Notes: generated from the sequence alone by a model not told the origin. 64,000 nucleotides of DNA from Secundilactobacillus kimchicus JCM 15530 (GCF_001433995.1 NZ_AZCX01000004.1:186001-250000); one strand, 5' to 3'. Positions 17,282 through 24,684 are shown, counted from the first letter of the stretch. Numbers and translations are program-made.

Positions 17282-17668
17282 ATGAGTACGGATGTTAGGT
17301 TGGATATTAATGGGGATCCCAATTTTATGAAAGGCGACAGCGTAGTAAACGGTATAGATGAGTTGCGTCAATCGTTACGGTTACGACTAATGTCGTCAGT
17401 CGGTTGGGCTAAAGATGATGATAGTTTTGGCGTTGAGTGGCTCAATTTTTTTGGTACTACTGAAGATACGGATATTGCTGCGGCGAAGATTGCCGAAGCT
17501 TATGAAAATGATGATCGGGTATCACAAGTACTTGATGTGAATGTGACTCCAAATTTAGACCGGCGGAGAGTTAGCATCCAGGTCAAATTAAGATTATCCG
17601 ATTCGGACTTAATTGCCGATAACAACGGCAATCCGAATATCGAATTAGAGCAACCTCTAGGGTTTTGA
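17282..17668 (+). CDS. Baseplate wedge protein gp25/XkdS-like (DUF2634)
   Basis: 128 residues from the ATG at 17282 (GGAG upstream); the in-frame upstream start at 17258 has no ribosome site. The pattern MSTDVRLDINGDPNFMKGDS, then GIDELRQSLRLRLMSSVGWA and a C-terminal VSIQVKLRLSDSDL, is the gp25-like/XkdS fold that starts sheath assembly in contractile systems. Family length is 120-140, so it is complete. Confidence 0.85.
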   Translation: MSTDVRLDINGDPNFMKGDSVVNGIDELRQSLRLRLMSSVGWAKDDDSFGVEWLNFFGTTEDTDIAAAKIAEAYENDDRVSQVLDVNVTPNLDRRRVSIQVKLRLSDSDLIADNNGNPNIELEQPLGF

Positions 17669-17704
17669 GTTGAGAATTCGAATGATAGATGTTATTGTAG
17701 GTAT

Positions 17705-17822
17705 GTAAAAAGAGCCGGTGCTAGAACACCGACTCATGTGGAGCCGCTAAAGACGGCTGGCATTTAGTTTTTGATCAAAAGACCGTTAAACTTAGCCGAA
17801 AGTTTAGTGACGGTCTTTTTTG
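17705..17822 (+). ncRNA. Candidate antitoxin RNA of a type I toxin-antitoxin pair
   Basis: An extended -10 promoter (TG-T-TATTGT, 17690-17698) lies just after the gp25 gene. The expected transcript begins near 17705, folds into hairpins CGGTG/CACCG (about 17716-17731) and AGCCG/CGGCT (about 17742-17758), and ends at a long terminator stem (17777-17819) followed by a T run. The last about 20 bases are antisense to the 3' end of the toxin message on the other strand, and the shared stem works in both directions. This matches convergent Fst/holin-like-toxin type I systems. No ORF is visible. Confidence 0.5.
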
Positions 17823-17923
17823 TTGTCTAAAATTGCGTTCACGATGTCGACTATTAGTCTGATTAATTCGATCAGGCATGCACATGATGTGCAAACTAAC
17901 GTCAACACGGAAACAACAGACAC
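17804..17923 (-). CDS. Small holin-like type I toxin candidate
   Basis: 39 residues, GTG start seven bases after GGAGG: MSVVSVLTLVCTSCACLIEL followed by a hydrophobic helix and a charged end, DNKKDRH. One membrane helix plus a short Lys/Asp tail is the plan of Fst/Hol_Tox membrane toxins. A promoter with an extended -10 (TG-A-TATACT, minus strand, 18034-18026) places the message start near 18019. Its 3' end overlaps a convergent candidate antitoxin RNA. It lies antisense inside the phage baseplate operon. Size and layout are convincing; the exact family assignment is inferred. Confidence 0.55.
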   Translation of the reverse strand: MSVVSVLTLVCTSCACLIELIRLIVDIVNAILDNKKDRH

Positions 17924-18035
17924 CAATGGCACCTCCTTTCACAGTCAGATTAGGTACGTCTTTCATAGGCGACCACCTCTTAGTGATTGGATTTGCCAAC
18001 CGTCATTAACTTTTCCACGATATAAAGTATATCAC

Positions 18036-18064
18036 AGCACTTATCATAATCGGTAAGTGCTTTT
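18036..18064 (+). terminator. Intrinsic terminator before baseplate J gene
   Basis: AGCACTTA/TAAGTGCT stem with the loop TCATAATCGG followed by TTTTATC. The stem and loop are nearly identical to terminators of the small-RNA cluster at 24201 and 24653, suggesting a shared origin. Confidence 0.7.
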
Positions 18065-18097
18065 ATCTTACCTAAATTATAGAAGGGAGGAGTATTC

Positions 18098-19273
18098 TTG
18101 GGACTGAAAGAAACAGGCTTTGAACCAACCACGTATGATGAGTGGTTGCTGTCATTGCAAACGGAAATTAAAAAAGATAAGAATTTAGGACCCGATGTTG
18201 ACTTATCAACTGGTTCTTGGGTTGAAAGCGTGCTGGAATCTTTAGCCCGTCAACTGGCTAAGTCAGAGTTAAATACTGAAGACGTTTATGATTCACGTTT
18301 TGTGTCGTTAGCTGAAGGAACGTCACTAGATCGTTTAGCTGCTAACTACGGTGTTTCACGTAATTTGGCTCAATTTGCCAGTACCAGTTTATTAATTAAA
18401 GGCACGCCAGGATATGCCATTGACGCAGAAAGTATGTTTAGTAACAATGAGGACCGAATTTTTGAAACACAAGATGATGTTGTAATTGGTGCGGACGGTA
18501 CAGTGAGCGTTAGGGTGTATGCTAAAGAAATGGGCGAAGAATACAACTGCGCTGCTAATACGATTACGGACCAAGTGATGTTTGTGGAGGAAATTGAATC
18601 GGTTACCAACCCGGAACCCGCAACTGGTGGGGCTGATATGGAAACAGATTACGATTTGCGTAGACGGCTTTTGCTGGCTCAAAAAGCCATTAAGTCACCG
18701 ACGCCCAACGGTATTCAGTCTGCCTTGTATGAAGTATCAGGAGTTAAGAGTGTTTTAACGACGGTTAATAATGAACGAACAGCGAATGCGGCCGGTGATC
18801 CGCCATACACCACTCATATCTATGTGCTGGGTGGCGAACCACAAACGGTGGCACAAGCTATTTCGGATAACATTGCACTGGGGATCACGTTAGTTGGCAC
18901 TAGACAATTTGATATTCCACTTATCAATGGCGACGTAAATCACGTCGCCTTTTCTGATGGGACAGAACAGCCAATTTACTTTTCAATTAAGTTATCAATT
19001 AGTACTCAGAATGCGGCCGACCCGGATAGCGTCATGCAAGACGTTAAAGACAACATCGAAGCCTGGATTGATGAAATGAGTATGGGGACCATTCTTAAAT
19101 ATGCTCAAGTCTTCGGGGTCATATTTGATGTAGATGGTGTTGATGATGTGGTTGATCTAACCTGGGGAACCACTAGGGAATCATTGGGGCGAACCAATAT
19201 TACCCTAGATAATTTTTCAGTGGCCACCACGGGTGATGAAACAATTGAGGTGATCAGTAGTGCCAAAGAGTGA
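18098..19273 (+). CDS. Baseplate J-like protein (XkdT-like)
   Basis: 391 residues with a TTG start seven bases after GGGAGGAG. It has the gpJ/baseplate J architecture: the N-terminal SVLESLARQLAKSELNTEDVYDS helix pair, the GTSLDRLAANYGVSR motif (about residues 72-88), the central beta core with TDYDLRRRLLLAQKAIKSPTPNGIQSALYEVSGV, and a C-terminal wedge strand region. It links wedges around the hub. The gene overlaps the next one by 14 bases. Confidence 0.9.
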   Translation: MGLKETGFEPTTYDEWLLSLQTEIKKDKNLGPDVDLSTGSWVESVLESLARQLAKSELNTEDVYDSRFVSLAEGTSLDRLAANYGVSRNLAQFASTSLLIKGTPGYAIDAESMFSNNEDRIFETQDDVVIGADGTVSVRVYAKEMGEEYNCAANTITDQVMFVEEIESVTNPEPATGGADMETDYDLRRRLLLAQKAIKSPTPNGIQSALYEVSGVKSVLTTVNNERTANAAGDPPYTTHIYVLGGEPQTVAQAISDNIALGITLVGTRQFDIPLINGDVNHVAFSDGTEQPIYFSIKLSISTQNAADPDSVMQDVKDNIEAWIDEMSMGTILKYAQVFGVIFDVDGVDDVVDLTWGTTRESLGRTNITLDNFSVATTGDETIEVISSAKE

Positions 19274-19979
19274 GTTTGAACTTTATCATGAAAAAGAAAT
19301 TCTGGACATTCCTACTAACGGTATCAATACGGCACCCAATGCCCCTACCGAAAAGTTTCTACGGGTTTTAAACAAATTTATTTACGATAAGACTCAAAAT
19401 ACTAAAAGTATTGCATTATTAAACGATATTGAGAATGCAGTCGGCGGCCAATTAGACGATATCGGTGATGATTTTGACCTACCTCGTTTGGGCAAGCCGG
19501 ATGACTTATACCGCTTCTTGCTAAAACTAAAAATGGTGAATCGAACGTCACAAGGTACTGCCAACGAAGTGATAGCCATTGTGGCAGCTACGTTTAACGT
19601 TGATCCCAGTGAGGTGCAGGTGCATAACGACTATAAAATTGGAGCCGATGGTCAGCCGCGTGGTGAACCGTTACACGTCAACGTAGAGAATTTGCCATTA
19701 GACGAAATCGAACATCCAGAAATTACACAGCTCTTCATTAACGAGCTACAAAATGCTTTGGCATTAGGCATAACGCTTTCTAACGTAACTTTTGAAGTTT
19801 CATCAACAGGTAATTTGTATGTTGGCACGGCTGCAATCCCGTTTAACTTTGTCGAGGTCGAGAGCGATATCGGCACCGAAACAACCGAACGTGAAGTGGA
19901 TACTACGACTTATCTGCATTCCACCCAAGTTGTCAACACAGAATACGAAATTGAAAGTGAGGAGGTTACTCATGGCTAA
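19260..19979 (+). CDS. Baseplate/tail-fibre attachment protein (XkdU/YmfQ-like, DUF2313)
   Basis: 239 residues, GTG start overlapping the baseplate J gene. The N-terminal region FLRVLNKFIYDKTQNTKSIA and LLNDIENAVGGQLDDIGDDF resembles the YmfQ/XkdU group that follows baseplate J in PBSX-like phages. A DLYRFLLKLKMVNRTSQGTANE segment follows, then a beta C-terminus rich in Glu/Thr. It probably anchors the fibre network to the wedges. Its stop codon overlaps the start of the next gene by eight bases. Confidence 0.65.
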   Translation: MPKSEFELYHEKEILDIPTNGINTAPNAPTEKFLRVLNKFIYDKTQNTKSIALLNDIENAVGGQLDDIGDDFDLPRLGKPDDLYRFLLKLKMVNRTSQGTANEVIAIVAATFNVDPSEVQVHNDYKIGADGQPRGEPLHVNVENLPLDEIEHPEITQLFINELQNALALGITLSNVTFEVSSTGNLYVGTAAIPFNFVEVESDIGTETTEREVDTTTYLHSTQVVNTEYEIESEEVTHG

Positions 19980-20859
19980 ATGGAACAAACTCATTATTAC
20001 TGAAGCGGGATATCAATTGTCAGCGCAAACCTTAGCCGAGAAAAAGATTCAATACACACACGCCCAAACCACCGATAAAGATATGTCAGCAATGACTGCT
20101 GACCAATTGAAGGCAATCACTAAGTTGGACAGTGTAATGCAAGACCTACCGGTTGGTACGATTAGTGTACAGGACGATCATACGGTCAATGTGCCAGTTA
20201 AAGTAGTCAACAAGGATTTAACGACGGATTATCTATTGTATGGTTTGGCTCTGTTTGCTAAACCAGCTGACGGCGATGAGATTTTATATGGTATTCTAAC
20301 TGCCAGCAAGCCGGATCTAATTCCAGGACAAACTGGCGCCACGGTCACTGGGACGAGCTTCAAGTTAAAGGTGCATGTCGGTGATGCTCAAAACGTTAAT
20401 ATTATCATCTCTCCAGATGGTTCTGTCTCCAATGACGAACTGGATGGCATCTTAAAGAACTATATCTTAGTCACGGACTTAGATGCACGCTTTAAGAACT
20501 ATTACACCAAGCAAGAAGTTGACAACGAAATTAAAAATGTCACGCCAAAGCTACCCGATAACCTGGTGACGCTGTCCGACGACAATGTAAGCGTAAAGGC
20601 CACGACCAAGGACGGGGAGCAGACGGGGGTCTTCGTCACGCAAGAGACACTCGACAAACTGGCTAAAGATACCGAAGTGGTCCACCGCAATCCTGATACC
20701 GGTAAGGCTACAGATAGGGTTGATTTTGCTCAAAGCAACTTGACTATCGACGGAAATCCCGCACCGGTGATTGTTTTGGTAGCTGATAAAGAGGCCGCCA
20801 TTGCTGGTGGAAAACAGCATCCAACCTACGCCTATGTCTGGGGAAAGGACTTGAGCTGA
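19972..20859 (+). CDS. Phage tail fibre protein, N-terminal collar type
   Basis: 295 residues from the ATG at 19972 (GAGGAGG 6-7 bases upstream). The start MAKWNKLIITEAGYQLSAQT is the usual opening of P2 gpH/DUF3751 tail-fibre collar domains in Gram-positive phages, in which the first about 150 residues attach the fibre to the baseplate. It continues with short beta repeats and a DARFKNYYTKQEVDNEIKNV trimerisation-like helix at about 170-190. The C-terminal AYVWGKDLS is aromatic. It is likely part of receptor recognition together with the next two genes. Confidence 0.7.
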   Translation: MAKWNKLIITEAGYQLSAQTLAEKKIQYTHAQTTDKDMSAMTADQLKAITKLDSVMQDLPVGTISVQDDHTVNVPVKVVNKDLTTDYLLYGLALFAKPADGDEILYGILTASKPDLIPGQTGATVTGTSFKLKVHVGDAQNVNIIISPDGSVSNDELDGILKNYILVTDLDARFKNYYTKQEVDNEIKNVTPKLPDNLVTLSDDNVSVKATTKDGEQTGVFVTQETLDKLAKDTEVVHRNPDTGKATDRVDFAQSNLTIDGNPAPVIVLVADKEAAIAGGKQHPTYAYVWGKDLS

Positions 20860-21932
20860 TGGGAATGGTTATTGGAAATCAGGAGATTATTGGTTGCGTG
20901 GTCGGAAATAAGCTGGTTTATGAGGCGGATCCGATTGTGACAATAAATTATGTGCTGAAAGACACCGGCGAGAGTGTGGGTACGTATGATATACCATTCG
21001 TCAAAACTGGCACAGCTGATGAAAAAGATGTCATGAATGTTTCCGATTCTCAAGATGAGAATGGCAACTACGTCGCCAAGGGTCATATCCCGGGCGGTTA
21101 TCGAGGTTACGTAACTGGAACTGGCGTATGGGAAGATTTGAATAGTGCTAAAAATGCTTTGCCGTGGTCTCAATTAAATTACTGGGTAAAGGAAAATAAC
21201 AGGACACAACAAATTAATGTCCAGTTTATCGATTCTACTAGTAGTGCTAACCTCTGGACAAGCATCAGTAAAAAAGTCCAAGACCAATTTGTAGAAGTTT
21301 CAAAAGACTCCCGATACCAAATTTTACAAGGCCAAGAGCTGACTAGCTCACATGTAGAAGAAGTGATTAATGCGGCCAACATGCGCCAGATACTTTTAAG
21401 TAGTGGTAAAACGGCTAATTTCATTAAATCGGATTCTACGTTGGATACGAATAAAAATATTGTTCCAGTAAACGCGTATTACGATGTCGTTGACGGACAT
21501 TCACTATACTCATTCGGGGATTCAAGTGGAGTTTTAACAGGTGATAAAGATTTAGGGAATGGCAACACACCATTTTATAAAGTGAAGGGTATTTCCGGAG
21601 GTAAGTTAAAACTGTCAGAAGAAATTCAAAATCAGAAGACTGGTGTACAGATCATTTTTGAAAATACGAGTGCTGACTATTATTATGGTGGCTTTTCCGG
21701 TTGGAACGCTAACGGAAGCGGTACTTTCACCATTCCTGAAAATCCAGTCTTAATTTCTAAAGAAGCGCCGTCGAAAAAAATTATAGTCTTAGATAATTTA
21801 GGCACTCAATTTAACGTTGATTTGAAAATTCAGAAAACTGAGTTATCAATTTCAGTGAATGGTGTTTTAGGGTCTGGAATTAGCACTGATTTTGATCGAT
21901 TTTTGGCGATCAAATATATTTTGTCATACTAG
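20859..21932 (+). CDS. Tail-tip/receptor-binding protein candidate
   Basis: 357 residues with TGATG coupling to the fibre gene. The protein starts MGMVIGNQEIIGCVVGNKLV; the next gene starts MGLIIGNTLIW, so both share a short N-terminal module of the form MG[ML][VI]IGN..I. The rest is beta-rich with many Asn, Ser and Gly and includes YYYGGFSGWNANGSGTF. No known domain is recognised. Position after the fibre gene and composition suggest a receptor-binding or accessory tail protein; the shared N-terminus may be the docking peptide. Confidence 0.55.
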   Translation: MGMVIGNQEIIGCVVGNKLVYEADPIVTINYVLKDTGESVGTYDIPFVKTGTADEKDVMNVSDSQDENGNYVAKGHIPGGYRGYVTGTGVWEDLNSAKNALPWSQLNYWVKENNRTQQINVQFIDSTSSANLWTSISKKVQDQFVEVSKDSRYQILQGQELTSSHVEEVINAANMRQILLSSGKTANFIKSDSTLDTNKNIVPVNAYYDVVDGHSLYSFGDSSGVLTGDKDLGNGNTPFYKVKGISGGKLKLSEEIQNQKTGVQIIFENTSADYYYGGFSGWNANGSGTFTIPENPVLISKEAPSKKIIVLDNLGTQFNVDLKIQKTELSISVNGVLGSGISTDFDRFLAIKYILSY

Positions 21933-21943
21933 GAGGGGTAATC

Positions 21944-22504
21944 ATGGGTTTAATTATCGGCAACACTTTAATTTGGGATAGTGGCATAAATCCCGGAACT
22001 AAAATTTTTGAAAAAGAACGCTTCTTTATGCATGGCAGCGAATATCTAGGCAATGCGAGTTTACCTGATAATGCTATTAGTGGACCAAACATTAAGTTAT
22101 CCAGTACTTTTGATAAGCTAGACGGGGGACTAGAACTTAGTATTTCTGGTATGGCAATAACAGATTATACTAATTTTTATAAGTATGTACCGTTTACCAA
22201 TCCGCCAAATAAAACGAAAGCGGGTAGCGCGATTATTTGGTCAGATCGAGATGATATTAAATTTCTATTCAAAACTTCTATAAATTTAACGAAACAACAA
22301 TTGCAGACGCATGCAATTGTCAGCTTGATAGAAGTTAGCAAATTCGGAGTGGGTGTGGTAGCAGGTGCGAAAATTCAAAGCATTGGCACTGACACTTTAA
22401 CCTTTTTAAGTAACTACTCAGGTGGTTCTGGAAAAAGCACTTGCATATACACAGGAACTGATGGAAATGGCTATATAGATATAGACTCGATCACTGCCTA
22501 CTAG
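21944..22504 (+). CDS. Tail-associated protein sharing a docking-like N-terminus
   Basis: 186 residues, with AGGAGGGG upstream. The N-terminus MGLIIGNTLIWDSGI matches the preceding gene product over its first residues only. The remainder is a beta protein with LELSISGMAITDYTNF and a Gly/Ser-rich end. It is probably a second receptor-binding or decoration subunit attached at the same site. No family is recognised. A short terminator follows immediately. Confidence 0.5.
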   Translation: MGLIIGNTLIWDSGINPGTKIFEKERFFMHGSEYLGNASLPDNAISGPNIKLSSTFDKLDGGLELSISGMAITDYTNFYKYVPFTNPPNKTKAGSAIIWSDRDDIKFLFKTSINLTKQQLQTHAIVSLIEVSKFGVGVVAGAKIQSIGTDTLTFLSNYSGGSGKSTCIYTGTDGNGYIDIDSITAY

Positions 22505-22526
22505 CACCTAAGGGTGCTTTTCTTTT
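22504..22526 (+). terminator. Short intrinsic terminator
   Basis: AGCACC/GGTGCT stem with a TAAG loop followed by TTTTCTTTT, overlapping the stop of the preceding gene. Confidence 0.65.
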
Positions 22527-22550
22527 ACACAAAAATAAGGAGGATTTAGC

Positions 22551-22982
22551 ATGAAATATTATGTAAAACCAGATTCAAAACTCAATGGCGAGTTCCCAGA
22601 TAAGGACACTGCCCCCGTACTAGAAACAGCTGACGGCTTACAGGAAGTAGACGTACCGGCCACGTCCGTACAGTACTTCACCCGCTACTGGTGGCAGTAC
22701 CGCCTGCTAGGCAATGGCCGTTTACAGGCGCCGGGGAACCTGCCGAGCTTAGAGATCAACTACCTGCAAGGCATTATTGATCAGCAAGCCAATAGACTGG
22801 ACCAAACTTTTTCTAATGCAACTAACCTAGAACAAGTTTTGGACGCTGCCACTAGAGCTCAAACTGAGGCTCAACAGAGATTTACTCAACAATCACAACA
22901 ATTTCAAGAACAGTTTGGTAGCTTGACCCAACAAATTGTTAAACTACAACAGACAGTAACTGAGTTACAGACAAACAAGTAG
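22551..22982 (+). CDS. Small coiled-coil tail protein
   Basis: 143 residues, with AGGAGG upstream. The N-terminal 60 residues (MKYYVKPDSKLNGEFPDKDT and a WWQYRLLGNGRL segment) are compact. From about residue 70 it is one long Gln-rich coiled coil without prolines. It lies between the fibre genes and XkdX, where Gram-positive phages often carry a small fibre chaperone or accessory tail protein. I do not recognise a named family. Confidence 0.55.
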   Translation: MKYYVKPDSKLNGEFPDKDTAPVLETADGLQEVDVPATSVQYFTRYWWQYRLLGNGRLQAPGNLPSLEINYLQGIIDQQANRLDQTFSNATNLEQVLDAATRAQTEAQQRFTQQSQQFQEQFGSLTQQIVKLQQTVTELQTNK

Positions 22983-22994
22983 GAGGGACAGAAA

Positions 22995-23138
22995 ATGAAA
23001 AACCCATTTAGCTTTCCAAATTATGACACCGCAAAATTGTACAACTCTTGGGGGTTAAAGATTGATTATATGGTTAATTGGTGCCTTACCCCAGAACAAT
23101 ATAAAGAGATTACAGGTATTGACTACACGGGAAAATAG
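22995..23138 (+). CDS. XkdX-like small phage protein
   Basis: 47 residues: MKNPFSFPNYDTAKLYNSWG through MVNWCLTPEQYKEITGIDY. The W-C/V-TPE-Y-EITG pattern is the XkdX family signature. It has AGGAGG about 8 bases before the ATG. XkdX usually marks the end of the tail module just before the lysis genes in PBSX-like phages. Here the lysis genes come only after 2.3 kb of CRISPR arrays and small RNAs. Confidence 0.85.
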   Translation: MKNPFSFPNYDTAKLYNSWGLKIDYMVNWCLTPEQYKEITGIDYTGK

Positions 23139-23144
23139 TTGAAG

Positions 23145-23243
23145 TGATCGAAGTTATGGTGTAGTTTTAACACAGGATTCGAAACTCATAAAAATTGAGG
23201 TTACACCTTTTGGAAAATCCCGTTGTATCAATGATTATTTAGT
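23145..23243 (+). promoter_or_regulatory. CRISPR leader 1
   Basis: About 99 AT-rich bases directly before the first repeat of array 1. They align with the sequence before array 2: ATGGTGTA near the left end, CTCATaAAAAtTGAGG in the middle, and TATCAATGATT-TTTA next to the repeat. A GGTGTA/TACACC pair followed by TTTT could also serve as the terminator of the tail operon. Two leaders alike in sequence and length argue that both arrays are genuine units. Confidence 0.65.
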
Positions 23244-24004
23244 GTAGTCTCCGCACCAGCGGAGGTGATCCCACCCCAGTCAGCACCGATGCGGTCCAAA
23301 TCTGGTAGTCTCCGCACCAGCGGAGGTGATCCTAATGCCATTGTTATTCGAAAGGTCGACTACGTGTAGTCTCCGCACCAGCGGAGGTGATCCTGACTGT
23401 TCATATCACCCGTTGTAGACACATCCGTAGTCTCCGCACCAGCGGAGGTGATCCTATTTGATGGGGGCATTACGCTTTGACGTTGAGGTAGTCTCCGCAC
23501 CAGCGGAGGTGATCCCGCAAACGCTTCAAATGTGGACTTGGTAAATTGGTAGTCTCCGCACCAGCGGAGGTGATCCTCCTTAATATCGTCAACTTTGGTA
23601 ATCGTCGCTGTAGTCTCCGCACCAGCGGAGGTGATCCCAAAACGATTAATATGCGGACCGAATTGCTTGGAGTAATCTCCGCACTAGCGGAGGTGATCCC
23701 CAAACCGTTCAGAATATTGGTGATGGTAAAGCGTAGTCTCCGCACTAGCGGAGGTGATCCCATCTCTACACTTAACGCCGGAGACCGGGTTAAGTAGTCT
23801 CCGCACCCGCGGAGGTGGTCCTCAGAGCTTGCAAAAAGTGGACCAAATGAGTGTGTAGTCTCCGCACCCGCGGAGGTGATCCCGGGCTATCCGATACCAG
23901 CCTCGACACTGCCAAGTAGTCTCCGCACCCGCGGAGGTGATCCTGACGCGCTGTCTAACTCGATCCGCGAGCTATCGTAGTCTCCGCACTAGCGGAGGTG
24001 ATCT
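23244..24004 (+). CRISPR. CRISPR array 1, type I-E-like, 13 repeats and 12 spacers, no cas genes
   Basis: Thirteen 28-base repeats start at 23244, 23305, 23366, 23427, 23488, 23549, 23610, 23672, 23733, 23794, 23855, 23916 and 23977. Spacers are 33 bases (one of 34). The repeat begins GTAGTCTCCGC, has a tetraloop, and ends GCGGAGGTGATCC; CTCCGC/GCGGAG forms the hairpin. The GGTGATCC end and the 28+33 spacing match type I-E arrays of lactobacilli. Only the loop varies: ACCA in repeats 1-7, ACTA in 8, 9 and 13, ACCC in 10-12. The last repeat ends in T instead of C. The leader is on the left. The array lies inside the prophage between XkdX and the lysis genes. Confidence 0.97.
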
Positions 24005-24139
24005 CCGGTGGGAATGTGCCAAGCCATTTGCTCATTATCGCTTACTAACTTTTAGTTTAAATTATTAATTAGAGGTGAAAATACTATAAAAATTAAAAGA
24101 TCGTGATGTACAGAAAGGAAATAGTGATAAAATGAACAT

Positions 24140-24234
24140 GCGTGGTAATGAGTGCGGCTATACTACTCTAAAATTTGATTTTTAGGCATTTACCACGTAT
24201 AGCACTTATCTTAATTGGTAAGTGCTTTTCTTTT
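24140..24234 (+). ncRNA. Candidate small RNA A
   Basis: Extended -10 TG-A-TAAAAT at 24125-24133; the expected transcript starts at 24140, exactly where a closing stem begins. GCGTGGTAATG (24140-24150) pairs with CATTTACCACGT (24187-24198). The RNA ends in a terminator with AGCACTTA/TAAGTGCT (24201-24226) and the loop TCTTAATTGG, followed by TTTCTTTT. No ORF. It lies between the two CRISPR arrays. Confidence 0.55.
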
Positions 24235-24277
24235 GCTTAGCACTATTGAACTCGAAATTAGGTTTTATGCGGTTGTA

Positions 24278-24376
24278 TTGCTCAAAGTAATGGTGTATTT
24301 TAAAAATAAATTGTTTCTCATTAAAAAATGAGGGATATTCCTTTAAAGAAGCCGCTATATCAATGATTGTTTATTG
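24278..24376 (+). promoter_or_regulatory. CRISPR leader 2
   Basis: About 99 bases before array 2, related to leader 1 along most of its length (shared ATGGTGTA, CTCATtAAAAAaTGAGG and TATCAATGATTgTTTA blocks, with a two-base length difference between the outer blocks). The copy has diverged enough that the duplication is not recent. Confidence 0.65.
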
Positions 24377-24526
24377 GTACTCTCCGCACCCGCGGAGGTG
24401 ATCCTTCTTCCTGCGAAAGTCCCTTTGTTTTTCTCAAGTACTCTCCGCACCCGCGGAGGTGATCCCAACCAAGAGGGTATCGACATGGATCAGCAGACGT
24501 ACTCTCCGCACCCGCGAAGGCGATTC
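24377..24526 (+). CRISPR. CRISPR array 2, type I-E-like, 3 repeats and 2 spacers
   Basis: Repeats at 24377-24404, 24438-24465 and 24499-24526, with two 33-base spacers. The repeat differs from array 1 at position 4 (GTACTC instead of GTAGTC) and has the ACCC loop found only in repeats 10-12 of array 1. The last repeat is degenerate (GCGAAGGCGATTC), marking the distal end. It has its own leader on the left. No cas gene is nearby. Confidence 0.93.
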
Positions 24527-24565
24527 AGTGCTCGAAAAGTTTATGTTTCGTGCTATACTAAAAAA

Positions 24566-24684
24566 GCGCAGAAGCTGTTCCTCAAACACACAGCAGTTTC
24601 ACTCCTTTTCAAGTTAAGTAATTGACTTGGCTTCTGCGTGTCTGTAAAAAATGGCATCTATCTGAAATGGTAGGTGCCTTTTGT
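24566..24684 (+). ncRNA. Candidate small RNA B with C-rich loop
   Basis: Extended -10 TG-C-TATACT at 24551-24559, beginning 25 bases after the last CRISPR repeat. The transcript should start at 24566 with GCGCAGAAGC, which pairs with GCTTCTGCGT (24630-24639). Inside are a hairpin GCTGT/ACAGC showing the loop TCCTCAAACAC, a pyrimidine linker TTTCACTCCTTTTC that is complementary to AAAAGGAGTG ribosome sites, and a CAAGT/ACTTG hairpin. The terminator is GGCATCTA/TAGGTGCC plus TTTTG. It is homologous to RNA C. Confidence 0.6.

Noticed and set aside
17775-18056. Long frames overlapping the toxin locus on both strands (17775-17999 - and 17820-18056 +)
   Set aside because: They run through the promoter, terminator and hairpins of the toxin-antitoxin region and lack ribosome sites; the 39-residue frame with GGAGG is the better call.
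23470-23797. Open frames on both strands across CRISPR array 1 (for example 23546-23797 + and 23470-23763 -)
   Set aside because: They are translations of repeats and spacers (recurrent SLRTSGGDP-type peptides), with no ribosome site; repeat arrays with 61-base spacing easily give open frames.
24374-24625. 83-codon + frame across array 2 and RNA B
   Set aside because: Composed of CRISPR repeats and the structured RNA B; no ribosome site.
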